Assembly: GCA_022661535.1 (NCBI GenBank)
Contig: JAKULF010000004.1
Coordinates: 6,404,093-6,468,092 of the forward strand
DNA from: Eutypa lata
Lineage: Eukaryota; Ascomycota; Sordariomycetes; Xylariales; Diatrypaceae
DNA: 64,000 nt
Reading direction: 5' to 3'
Position 1 is the stretch's first letter. Every line of letters begins with the position of its first letter. Positions 33,838 to 45,600 of this stretch are shown here, piece after piece. The translations under genes were made by a program, and so were the position numbers. Under the pieces are notes generated by a model that made no database searches, was not told where the DNA came from, and saw nothing but the letters and a program-made list of their open reading frames with translations.

Positions 33838-35345
33838 ACAACCTACAGCTTTTAGACCTACAGCTTTCAGACCTACAGCTTACAGACCTACCCTACAGCT
33901 TTCAGACCTACAGCTTACAGACCTACCCTACAGCTTTCAGACCTACAGCTTACAGACCTACCCTACAGCTTTTAGACCCTATAGACCTACAGACCTACAG
34001 ACCTACCTTACAGCTTTCAGACCTACAGCTTTCAAACCTACAGCCTACAGACCTACAGCTGTATGTGGCTGTAGCAGCTGTACGGTGGCAGCAGCTAGGT
34101 AGCTTGCAGACCTACCCTACAGCTAACCTACAGCTGTATATAAGTAGCTGTAGCAGCTGTAAGTGACTGTAGCAGCTGTAGGTCTAAAAGCTGTAGGTAG
34201 CAGCAGCTAGGTGGCTTACAGACCTACCTTGCAGCGTATAAACCTACAGCTTTCAGACCTACCCTGTAGCGTATAAACCTACAGCTTTTAAACCTACAGG
34301 TGTAAGCGGCTATAACAGCTGTACAGTGGCAGCAGTTATAGGGGCTGTGACAGCTGACGGGGGTTGTGACAGCTGACGGGGGTTGTGACAGCTGACGCGA
34401 GCAGTAGCAACAGTACGGTGGCAGCAACTAGGTGGCTTACAGACCTACCCTGCAGCTTACAGACTTACCCTGCAGCTACAGACTTACCCTGCAGCCTATA
34501 GACTTACCCTGCAGCCTATAGACTTACCCTGCAGCCTATAGACTTACCCTGTAGCCTATAGACCTACAGCTTTCAGACCTACAGCTGTAAGTGGCTGTAA
34601 CAGCTGTACGATGGCAGTAGTTCTAGGTGGCTGTGACAGCTGACGGGGGCTGTGACAGCTGACGCGGGCTGTGACAGCTGACGCGGGCAGTAGCAACTGT
34701 ACGGTGGCAGCAACTAGGTGGCTAGCAAACCTACCCTGCACTATAGCTTTTAGACCTACAGCTGACTTACAGCTGCATATAAGTAGCTGCAGCAGCTGTA
34801 AGTGGCTGTGACAGCTGACGAGGGCAGTAGCAACTGTACGGTAACAGCAGTAGCTTGCAGACCTACCCTACAGCTTACATTTAAAGCTTTGACCACCTAC
34901 AGACCTAAAGGCTACAGATTTACAGCCTTCAGCTGTACGGTGGCAACAGCTGTATGAAGGTGGCTGCAACAGCTAGGTGGCTGCAACAGCTAGGTGGCTG
35001 CAGCTTACAGACCTACAGCTTACAGCTTAAGCTTTGACCACCTACATATCTGGAGCCTTCAGACCTACAGCCTACAGAGCTACTAGCCACTTACAAGCCA
35101 CCTTTCGGACCTAGTTACTAGCCACCTTATGGACCTACAGACCTACAGCTGTATATAGGTGGCTGTAGCTGTAGGTGGCTGTAGCAGCTGTAGGTGGCTG
35201 TAGCAGCTGTATGAAGGTGGCTTACAGACCTACAGCCCTATAGGCTACAGACCTACAGCCCTAAAGCTTTGGCCACCTAGGGATTTCTATAAGGTGGTGC
35301 AGCTAGGTGGTGCAGCTAGGTGGTGCAGCTAGGTGGTGGCAGCTT
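33838..35345 (+). repeat. CTACAG/CAGCTG low-complexity array
   Basis: The array is built from variants of ACAGCTT, GACCTAC and GGTGGCTGTAGCAGCTGTA. It holds regular sub-arrays: a 20-bp unit at 34481-34560 (four copies), an 18-bp GGGGTTGTGACAGCTGAC-type unit at 34350-34400, and a 13-bp GGTGGTGCAGCTA unit at 35294-35334. The periodic peptides it can be translated into (RPTAYRPT and the like) are repeat artefacts. Confidence 0.85.
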
Positions 35346-35476
35346 TGACCACCTACCTAGCTTTTGACTAGCTGGCTCGGCTATAGGTCGGCTAAACCTA
35401 GGTACGGGCGCAGAATTGGGTATATATATGGAGTTAAGTGGAAGATTTCTATGCAGTGATTAGTGTAAAAAGCCTG

Positions 35477-35547
35477 TAGTGTAGTGGCTAAATCTGTAGA
35501 ATCCATAATACGTAGCAGTAAATCCGTAGAGCCTAGGGTTCGAATCC
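35477..35547 (+). promoter_or_regulatory. tRNA-like Pol III A box and B box
   Basis: TAGTGTAGTGGC (35477-35488) fits the A box and GGTTCGAATCC (35537-35547) is a perfect B box, 60 nt apart, which is the spacing of tRNA-derived SINE heads. The acceptor arms do not pair, so this is not a working tRNA. An A-rich tail follows (35558-35565). Confidence 0.6.
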
Positions 35548-35601
35548 CGTAGAAAGTAAAAAAAGTAATTATCCTTCCACCTTCGGACATTTCTATACGG
35601 A

Positions 35602-35663
35602 CTTAGTTTTCGGCTTTGAATTCAGGTCAGCTTGCTGTAGCTAATTCGAAGCCGAAAACTAAG
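35602..35663. repeat. 21-bp inverted repeat, 20-nt loop
   Basis: Arms 35602-35622 and 35643-35663 pair at 20 of 21 positions. The sequence lies within the right end of island 1 and could be a foldback terminus. Confidence 0.75.
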
Positions 35664-35743
35664 GGCGTATCTTGTTATAAATGCCACCATTTACGTATAC
35701 AAAATACAGCTTTCGAATCGACGAATGCCACTACCTGCGGAGC

Positions 35744-35833
35744 AAAATTTTGCCGATCCCGGAGGTCGGAAAAAAGTCCCCGGAGCTTGCGAAGGGCCGT
35801 ACTTTTTTGCACCGCAGCGGTCGGCAAAATTTT
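35744..35833. repeat. Nested inverted repeat at the island 1 edge
   Basis: AAAATTTTGCCGAT (35744-35757) is inverse to TCGGCAAAATTTT (35821-35833). A second pair inside (GGAAAAAAGT against ACTTTTTTGC) lets the edge form a branched hairpin. A RIP-decayed copy lies at about 46,975-47,076. Confidence 0.7.
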
Positions 35834-35835
35834 AT

Positions 35836-38800
35836 ATTTAATATATTATAATTATTAAATAATTAAGTTTTTAATTTTTAATTTTAAATAATTATAAATA
35901 TAATAAATATAAATATAAATATTATTAATAATAAAACCGTTAATTTATATTTTTTATTTTTTATTAAAAAATTATATATCGTATAAAATAAGTTCGTTTA
36001 ATTTTATTATATTAAATAATTTAATTTTAATCGTTAATATTTTATTTAAAATATTAACTTTATTAATTAAAGTATTAATTTCGTATAATAATAATAATAA
36101 TTTTAATAATTCTTTATATTTCGTAAATATTAATAATTATTAATTTAATTTAATTTATATATATTATATATTAAAAATATATATAAATATAAGTATTAAA
36201 TTAAAGATTTTATATTTTATTAATAACGAAATAATTTTATAAAATAACGAAATAATTTACTTAATATTTATATTTTATATCGAAAAAAACGAAAAGAATA
36301 TTAAAAGAAAATTACGAAATACTTTTAAAATTCGATATAATCGAAAGAAATATTAAAAGCGAAAATATAAATATAATAATTATTAATAAAAGTAATCTTT
36401 TAATTTAAAATACCTTTAAAGCTTAATAAACTTAATAAAGTTTATTATATTTTATACGTATTAAAATTCGAAAATTAAAAAATATATATAATAATAATTA
36501 CTTTAAAAATAAAAAAGTAAAGAATTTATTATTATAATATAAATAAAATAAAAAAACGTATTACGTAACTTTAAATATTTTAAAAAGAATTTAATTAATT
36601 AAGAAATAATAATTAATCTTTTTTAATTATATATATATAAATAAAATAAAAAAACGTATTACGTAACTTTAAATATTTTAAAAAGAATTTAATTAATTAA
36701 GAAATAATAATTAATCTTTTTTAATTATATATATATAAATAAAATAAAATTTTTAAAAATAATATTTATTATAAAATCTTTTATTATTATTTTTATTATT
36801 TAATTATTATTATTTTTATTTTTATTATTATTATTTAATTTATACGTATTATTTAAAATAAATCGTAATAAATATTAAATTTAAAATAAAAATTATAAAA
36901 AAATAAATTTATTTAATATTAATTTAATATAATAATATATTATTTAATATAAATTTAAATATATATATTATAAATAATTAAATTAAACTTATTTAATTAA
37001 TAAAAAAGTATTAAAGAAAATATTTATTAAAATTAATATCGAAATTATATTTATAAAAATAATTAACGAAATAAATTAAATATTTATTATTTTTAAAAAA
37101 AAACGATTATTTAAATAATAATTTTTAAAAAATGTTTAAAATAATACTTTTATTATTATTAATATAAAAAGATTAAAATTTTTAATATAAAAATAAAAAT
37201 ACGTATTAAAAAACTTAAATAATATAAGCCTTTTTAAATATTTTAATTAAAAAAACGAAAATTTATAATAATTAAAATTAATATATATTTATAATAAATA
37301 TAATAATAAAATATAATAATTATTTTTATAAAATTTATATTTAAATAAAATTATTAAACGAATTATTAAATTTATATAAAATAAATTATATATTTATTAA
37401 AAAACTTTTATATAAATTTAAAATTTAAATATTATAATTATAAATTAAATTAATAATGAAATTATTTAATTATTAATAAATAAACATTTTATAAAAAATT
37501 ATATAAAAAATTTATATAAAGTTTATAAATTAAAATATAATAAATTTTTTTATATTTAAATAATAATATATTATTTTAATAAATAAAAATTAAAAAAGAA
37601 ATTAAAAAAATAAAATTAAAAATAAACGTATAATAATAACGTTATATATAATAATATAAAAAAAATTAAAAGATTTAAAAAAAAATTATTCGAAAAATAT
37701 AATACGTTTATTATTTTAATAAATATTAAAAGAATTATATTATTAATTTAATTAAAAGAATATAAAAGTTAAAATAAATAATAATAATAATAATATAATT
37801 TCGAAAACCGAAATTTAAAAAAAATTCTTTAAACGAAAATAAAAATTAATTAAAAAAAATAAATTTAAATTTAAATTTATAAAGTTTTATTAAAATATTT
37901 TAATATAATAAAAAATTTAATTAAAATATTATTAATTTTAAAATATAAATTAAATATATAAAATAATATATAAAATAATAATTTATTTTACGAAATTTTA
38001 AATGTTAAATATAAAATATAAAATTTAAGTTTTTATTATATTTTTAATTTTAATAATTTAAAAAAAATTTTTATAAATATAAACGTTTATATAAATTTAA
38101 TAAAAAAGTTTACGAATTTATATATATATTATTTATATTTTAAAAAAACGAAAAAGTTTATTTAATATTTTAATATATAATTAAAATTTAATCTTTTTAA
38201 AAAAGTTATAAATTAATTACGAAAACGATAAATTATAATTATTTTTTATAAAGTTTTTAATAAAATTAAAACGTAAATTAAAAATTAAAAAATTAAAAAA
38301 GAATTTAATATAAAAATTTTATTTTTATTTTATTATTAAAAATAATATATAAATATTTAATAAATAAAAAATAAATTTTATAAAAAATATATACATTATT
38401 AAATAAAATTAAAAAGTTAAATATATATATTTATATTTAAAAATTTATATTAAAAATTAATTATAACGAAATTATTATAAAAATTATAAAATTAATATAT
38501 TAAAAAGTTTTAAAAAATTCTTTTTATTAATATATTATATAAATAAATTTTATTATAATTTATTTAAATAATAAATATTAAAATACGTAAATAAATATTT
38601 ATTTCGAATAATTTTTAAAAAATAAAATATATATTATTATTTAAAAAAGTTTATATTAATTTAATTACGAATTTAAATTATATATTAATCTTTATACTTT
38701 AAATATTATACGTAATATTTTAAAATACTTTTAATATTTAATTTTTTATTATTATTATAAATCGTTATTAAAGCATTTTATTTATTAATACGCTTTTTTA

Positions 38801-41800
38801 TATTAATAAACGATTAATTTTTTTAAAACTTTAAAAAACTTTAAAAAATTAAATTATAAATTTATTAAAATTATAAATTTATTAAAATTAAACTTTTAAT
38901 TTTCGTATTTATTTTTATAATTTAATTATTTAATTATTAATTTTATTTATATCGTAATATTAATAACTTTATTTATATATATACGCTTAAAGTTTAATTA
39001 AATTATTATTTATTAATAAATTTTTTAATTTTATATATAAAATTTACGATATTATTAATTAATACGTTATCGATTATATAAAGCGAAATAAAGTTTAAAA
39101 TTTTTAATTTTAAAAATAACGAAAAGCTTTAATTAAAAGTTATTAATTATTAATTTCTTTTTTTATATTATATATTATAAATATTAAAAAAAAAAATTAA
39201 TAAAAACGAATTTATTTAATAAAAACCAAATTAATTTAAAAGTTACTTTAAATTTTTTAAATTAAATATTAAAAAAAAAACTTTTAAATTAAATAAATAT
39301 AATAATCGTAAAAAGAATGTTACGGTAATATAAAGTTTTAAAAAATAACGATTTTTTTTCTTTTTAACGAAAATTTAACGAAAATTATTTTTTTATTATT
39401 TTAATTAATTTAATTTATTTATTAATTAATATATTTTTTAATTTTTTAAACGATTTTTAAATTAATTTTAAATTTAATTTCATTATAAATTCGTTAAAAG
39501 CTTTTTAATTAAAAAGTTTAATAAAATTATTTATTAAATTTTTATTTATTTTAATATATTAAACTTTAATATAATTATTATTAATTTTTTAACGTATATA
39601 ATAATAATCGATTTAAATATAACGTTTTTTTTAAATATTATAATTTTTTTTATTTATTTTAATATATTTATATTATTTTTTAATAAAGTAATAAGTTTTT
39701 TAAATATTAAATTAAGTTTTTATAAAAAGTTTTTAATATTAATTATTTTTATTATTATTATACTTAAAGTTACGTATTTAATTTTCGTTATATAACGAGT
39801 AATAATCGTTTAAAACTTCGAAATTTATATAATAAAAGCTTTTATTATATAAAATATATAATTTATAATTAATTTATTTAAATTAAAGTTATTATCGTAA
39901 TTAAAATTTATTATTTTAAATAATTTAAAGTTATTATATTTATAATATAAATATTTTTTATTTAAAGTTTAATATTAAATTAATAAGTTTATAATATTAT
40001 TTATATATTTTAATAACGAATTATTTATAAATTAAATTTAAATAAACGTTATATAAATTATATTAAATTTAATTATATAATTTATAAAATTAAACTTTTT
40101 AATTAAATTTATATATTTAAATGTTTCGTTTTTAATAATAATTTTTTAATTTTAAATTATATATTATTTATAATTTAAAACGAATAAAATAAATAACGGC
40201 TTTATATTATTTATATTTATTATTTAAAACAACTTTTTAATATATTATTATTAATTTAAACGAATATCGTTAATAAAATTTAATTTAATAATATAAATAT
40301 TTAAAAATTAATTAACTTTATTTAAATTTTTAATAATAATTATTTTAATAATAATTTTCATAAGTTTTATAAAACGTTTTTTATTTACGTTAAATAATAA
40401 AAAATTATTAACGTATAAAATTATAATATTATTTATTTTAAAATTTAAATAAATAACGTCATTTAATATTAAAATTATAAAGTTTATATTATTTTAAAAT
40501 AATTTTTATTTTTATTTATTAAGTTATATTAATTTATTTAAATTTATATAAAAAGTTTATTAATTAAATAATATAATTTAAATCATATTTATAAATTTTT
40601 TTTTAAAAATATATATTAAAATATTTTTTTAATAATAAAAATATTTTTATAAATAATTTCTTTTTTAATTTATTATTAAAATACATTATAATAAAATTTA
40701 ATTTATATAATATATTAATTATATAAAATTATAAAAATTATAAAAATTCTATTAATATATAATTTAAATTATAATTATAATAATTTCGTTATAATTAATA
40801 TTTTTTATTATATAAATCGTTTTATATATATATAAATTTTTAATTTTTTAAAATCGTTTATTAATTTAAATTTTTTTTATAATATTTATATAATGTTTAT
40901 TAAATATTTATATATTATTTTAATTAATAAAATAAATTTAAATAATTTTTAATTAATATTTTTTTATATTTTTATAAATATTATTTTTATTTATAAATTT
41001 CTTTTAAAACTTATTAAAACTTTTTTAATAATAAATTATTTTTAAATATTATTATTATTAATTTATATATTTTTAAATATTTAAAAAAATTTAATATTTT
41101 ATAAAAGTTTTTAAAAATATCGTATCGTTTTTTTTAAATAAAAATATTATTTATATATAAAAATAAACTTATATTATTATTTTAAAAGCGTTATTAAAGT
41201 TTATAAATTTATATTTTTAATCGTTTATAATATTATCGTTAATAAAATTAAATTTAAAATTATATTTATTAATATTTTTGCTTTTTTAAATAAATCGTAT
41301 TTAATATAATTTAATTATAATTTTAAAGTATTTTTCGAAAGCGTTATATATATAAAATTTAAGAATTATCTTTTTCGAACGATTACGTTTATATTTAATA
41401 AATTTTTTATTTTTATTTTTTTTATTTCGTTATTAAATATAATATTATTATTATCGTTTTAAATATTAACTTTTTATTTATTTATTTTATTAATTTAATA
41501 ACGAAGTTATTTTTAAATTTACTTTAAAAGTAATCGAATAATGTTTTTTAAATTAAAAAAAATATTTAATTTTATAAGGTTTTTATATATTATAATATAA
41601 AAAGTTATAAAAAAACGTTTTTTATTTAATTATATAATATAATTACTTTTTTTTTCGTATTTTAAAAAAATGTTTTTTATATTTTAATTAATTAATATTT
41701 TAAATTAAACTTTTTTAATTAATAAATATAACGTAATATAATTTTAAAATGTATAAATGCTTATAACGAAATAAATAATTATTATTAAAATTTAAACTTT

Positions 41801-44800
41801 TTTAATAAATTTTCGTAAATATTATATTTTTAATTAATAATTAATTTATTTTATTAATTATTTTAATAATTACCTTTATAACGTAATTTTAAAAATGTAT
41901 AAGGATTTTTATTTAAATTATATAAACTTTAACTTTATTTTATATAAATTTAATAATGCGTTTTATAACTTTATTTTAATATTAATTATAAAATAATAAT
42001 AATTAAAGTTTAATATCGCGTTTTTTATAAAATTCGTTTATTTTAAATATATTAAATTTTCGTTTATTATTTAATTTTAAAATTTAAATTACTTTTTTTT
42101 TCGTTAAAAAGTTAATTAATATAATATAAATTGTTACGTAATAATATTAATAATATAATGCTTATATTATATTATATAATTTCGTTTATATAAATCGATG
42201 TTTTAAGTATTTTTTAACGAAAACTTTTTTATTTTTATTATATTATAAATCGTATAAAATAAAACTTTAATATTTTTAAACTTAAGATTTATATTATAAA
42301 ATCGTTTAATAATTTAAATTAAACGTTTATTATTAAAGTAATAAAGTTAACGATATTATAAAATAACCTTTTTATAATGTTTTCGTTTATTATAACTTTT
42401 TCGTTATTATTAAACTTAAATATTATATATTAAAAAAAATTAATTTATTATTATTAATTTTAAATTTAAATATATTAAAAGTTTATAATAAAAACTTTCG
42501 TTTTTTATATTAATTTATTATAAAAGTTTTTTTATTTAATAATTTTAAAATATTATAATTTAAATAATTACTTTTTTTATATTATATTTTATTAAAAAAT
42601 ATTTTAAACGGAAATTTTTTAATAATTAAAATATACGATATTATTAAATTTAAACGAAATTTATTAAACTTAATTAATTATTATATAACGATATTAATAA
42701 TTAAAATGTAAATAAAACTTATTTTAATATTAATAATAAAGTAATTTTATTTAATATTATTAATCGTTTTTTAATTAAATCGTTAAAGTTATTAATAATA
42801 TTAATATTTAAATTGTTATTTTATAATAATTAATTTTTCGTATTATTTATAAAATGTATTTAAAAGATTATTATTTAATACGCAATAATCGTAACGTTTA
42901 AAACGTTTTTTTATATAATTTCTTTAATATTCTTTTCGTTTTTAACGCTTTTTTATTTAATAAAGATTATAATTATAATGCTTTTTAATTTAATTTATTA
43001 ATATATAATATTAAAGAGTAATTTATTATATTATTTAAAAATCTTTTTAAATACGTTTCGTTTTATAAAAATAATAATTAAAAAAGTAAAACCTTTATAT
43101 ATATCTTTAAATTTAATTAAAATTATTAAATCGTTAAGTTTAATTAAATAATCGTAATTATTATAGCCGTTATTATTATTAATAACTTTGGTTTTGTTTT
43201 TGTTTTTATTTTTATTTTTATTATTTTTTCGTTTTTCGTTTTTATAATATCGAAATATATATTCGTATTTATTATAATTAAAATAAAAAAGCTTTTTTTA
43301 TCGTTTATAAAAAGCTTATTAAATCGATTTTTTTTTTATAAATTCGGTTTCTTTATTTCTTTATTATTATAGCTTTTTTAAATATATAACTTTATATTTT
43401 TATGCGATTTATTAATGCTTTTTATTTAATTTTAAAATTTAATATTAAAATTTTTAATTAATTTATAAATAAAGTAATTAATTATTCGTAATATAAAGTT
43501 TATAGTTTTATATTAATAAATAACTTTATTTTTTACGGCGCTTATAAACATCGTAATATAAACGGCTTTATTTAATTTTATATTAATTAATTTGTTTTTT
43601 TATATTTTTAAAATTATATAATAAAAATAAAAGAATTCTTTTCGTTATATTTAAAATTATAAAAATCATTTTAAATACTTCGTTAATGTATTATATTAAT
43701 TATTAAAAAAAATAAATTATAAAGTTTTTAATATTTCGATTTTTAAAGTTATATTTATAATTAATTATTAAAAATATTATTTATAAATCTTTATAATAAC
43801 TTTTATAAATTTAATTTTAAAAAAAAACTTTTTTTACTTTTTTTTAAGATTTTTTTCGGCGAATTTATATAAGCTTTTATTAGTTTTTAAAGATTTAAAA
43901 AAACGAGTTTTTTAAATATTATAATCGAAATTATTTAAGTTTAAATTACTTAAATTCGAATTATTATAATTTATATTTTATATATTTTTATATCCTTTAT
44001 TAAGTTTATTTATTTATCGACTTTTTTTATAATAATATAAAAAAAAAATACGGTTTTTTTATTTATTTAATTTCGTTATTTTAATATTAATTAAATTACG
44101 ATAACTTTTTAATAAAATAATTATTAATGAAATTTTAAGTTATTATTTATAAATGTTATAATAATAGTTTAAAATTTTATTAATCGTTACGATATAAAAA
44201 AATATAACTTTTTATAAACTTTAAAAACTTTTTTTCGATTTTTAAAATCGATAAAATTTTACTTTATAAATAATAATATTCGTTAATTTAAAAGTTATAT
44301 TTTATATACGTTAATAATAACATTTATAATAAAATATGTTTTTAATTTTTAATTTTAAATTAATTATAATAAATTAATTTAAATTTAAAGTTAAAAATTA
44401 AATTCGTATAAAAATATTTAAAAGTAAAAAAATAATTACTTTTTTTATTTTATACGAATTTTATAAATTTAATTATTATATTATAAACTTTTTATATTAT
44501 AAGTTATATTAATTATTATATAAAATTTTTATATTTTATTTTTATATATATAATTAATTTTACGTTTATATATAAATTTAATTAATTTATAATTAAATTA
44601 ATTAATTAAAAATTAAATAAATAATTAAAGTTATTATTATTTAATTATATTATTTTAAAGAAATTTTTAAATAATTTAAGTTTTAAGTTTATAAATTTAT
44701 AAATTATTTTTATATAATTATTATAATTATTTATAATTATTATAATTATTTATAATTATCATTATTTATATATAATTATAAATTTATAAATTTATAAAAT

Positions 44801-45000
44801 AATTAATAATTAAATTTAAAAAATAATTTATAAATAATTAATAATTTTATTAAATTCGAAGAATTTTTTATTTTAAATTATTTAAAAATTAATCGTAAAA
44901 TTTAAAGTAAAAATAAAGTTAACATTATTAAGTAATTAATAAGAAATAACCTTTGCGAATTAATCGAATTCCGGTTAATAAAGGATTTAAATAAGTTAAA
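35836..45000. repeat. AT-saturated RIP block B
   Basis: About 9 kb of near-pure A/T with no open frame. It contains a 98-bp tandem duplication and stretches alignable to other blocks (40,030-40,170 with 47,070-47,210; 42,240-42,360 with 63,560-63,680). It is probably the remains of transposons; no protein can be read back. Confidence 0.85.
36541..36736. repeat. Exact 98-bp tandem duplication
   Basis: Two adjacent copies (36541-36638 and 36639-36736) are identical, as seen from repeated ACGTATTACGTAACTTTAAA blocks 98 nt apart. Both are already AT-saturated, so the duplication is younger than the mutation that produced the block. Confidence 0.85.
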
Positions 45001-45600
45001 ATTTAATTAGTAGCTATTAACTCGAAGCTAAAATAGCGCTAGTGATTTAATTAATCTTAAAAAAGATTTAGCACTTTGATTAAATACATCCTTTAGGTTT
45101 TATAGGCCACTTAGCTTTAACCACTTATAACTTATATCTTTTAAACTTATAGCTTTTAAACCTATAGCTTTTAAACTTACAGCTTTTAAACCTACAAACT
45201 TATAAACCTACCTTGTAGCTTTTAAACCTACAGACCTACCCTACAGCTGACTTACAGCTGTATATAAGTGGCTGTAACAGTTGTACGAAGGTGGCTTACA
45301 AACCTGCAGACCTATAGCCTACAGACCTACTAGCCACTTACTAGCCACCTTTCGGACTTACAGACTGATGGATAAGAATGAAGGAGCAAAAAGATGTTGT
45401 ATTCGGTTAGGTTATGGGCTACGTAGCGATACCTTAAAGAATCCATATATGGATCCGGATCAATTAATCACTTCACACACGGCCAGATTACCCACCACGT
45501 CGACCATCGCAACAACGTATATCGACGATTTCATTCATCGTAAACATCTCGATTTACTTAATCCGTTAATTTCGACGATCCTTTTTTCGTATTAAATCCT
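45000..45600. repeat. Partly decayed island 2
   Basis: 45,060-45,130 matches the leader of island 1 (33,768-33,840) with C-to-T and G-to-A changes. Then comes a shorter CTACAG-type array (45,130-45,360), and then 45,370-45,595, which is not AT-saturated and has a decayed second copy at 46,385-46,490. A 104-codon frame runs through it but is made of repeat and non-coding sequence. Confidence 0.7.

Larger units (their letters stand above)
33582..35835. mobile_element. GC-balanced composite repeat island 1
   Basis: An island with sharp edges inside the AT blocks. It opens with ATGTCCGAAGG (33582-33592) and a unique 200-nt leader, continues with the low-complexity array (33838-35345), a tRNA-like Pol III promoter (35477-35547) and a second copy of the opening motif in inverse (35580-35590), and ends with two inverted repeats (35602-35663, 35744-35833). 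Decayed copies of the leader, the Pol III part and the terminal part are found near 44,850-45,120, 46,603-46,790 and 46,975-47,076. It is therefore a dispersed family. It encodes no protein I can recognise; the type (SINE-like, foldback or satellite) is inferred. Confidence 0.6.

Noticed and set aside
33791..34166. Two long overlapping frames with RPTAYRPT-like peptides
   Set aside because: They are translations of the CTACAG array in different frames, not a gene.
33838..35345. CRISPR-like array
   Set aside because: Units are variable, overlapping and without spacers; the sequence is eukaryotic satellite-like DNA.
45281..45595. 104-codon frame in island 2
   Set aside because: The first third is repeat array; the rest has a decayed non-coding copy and no domain.
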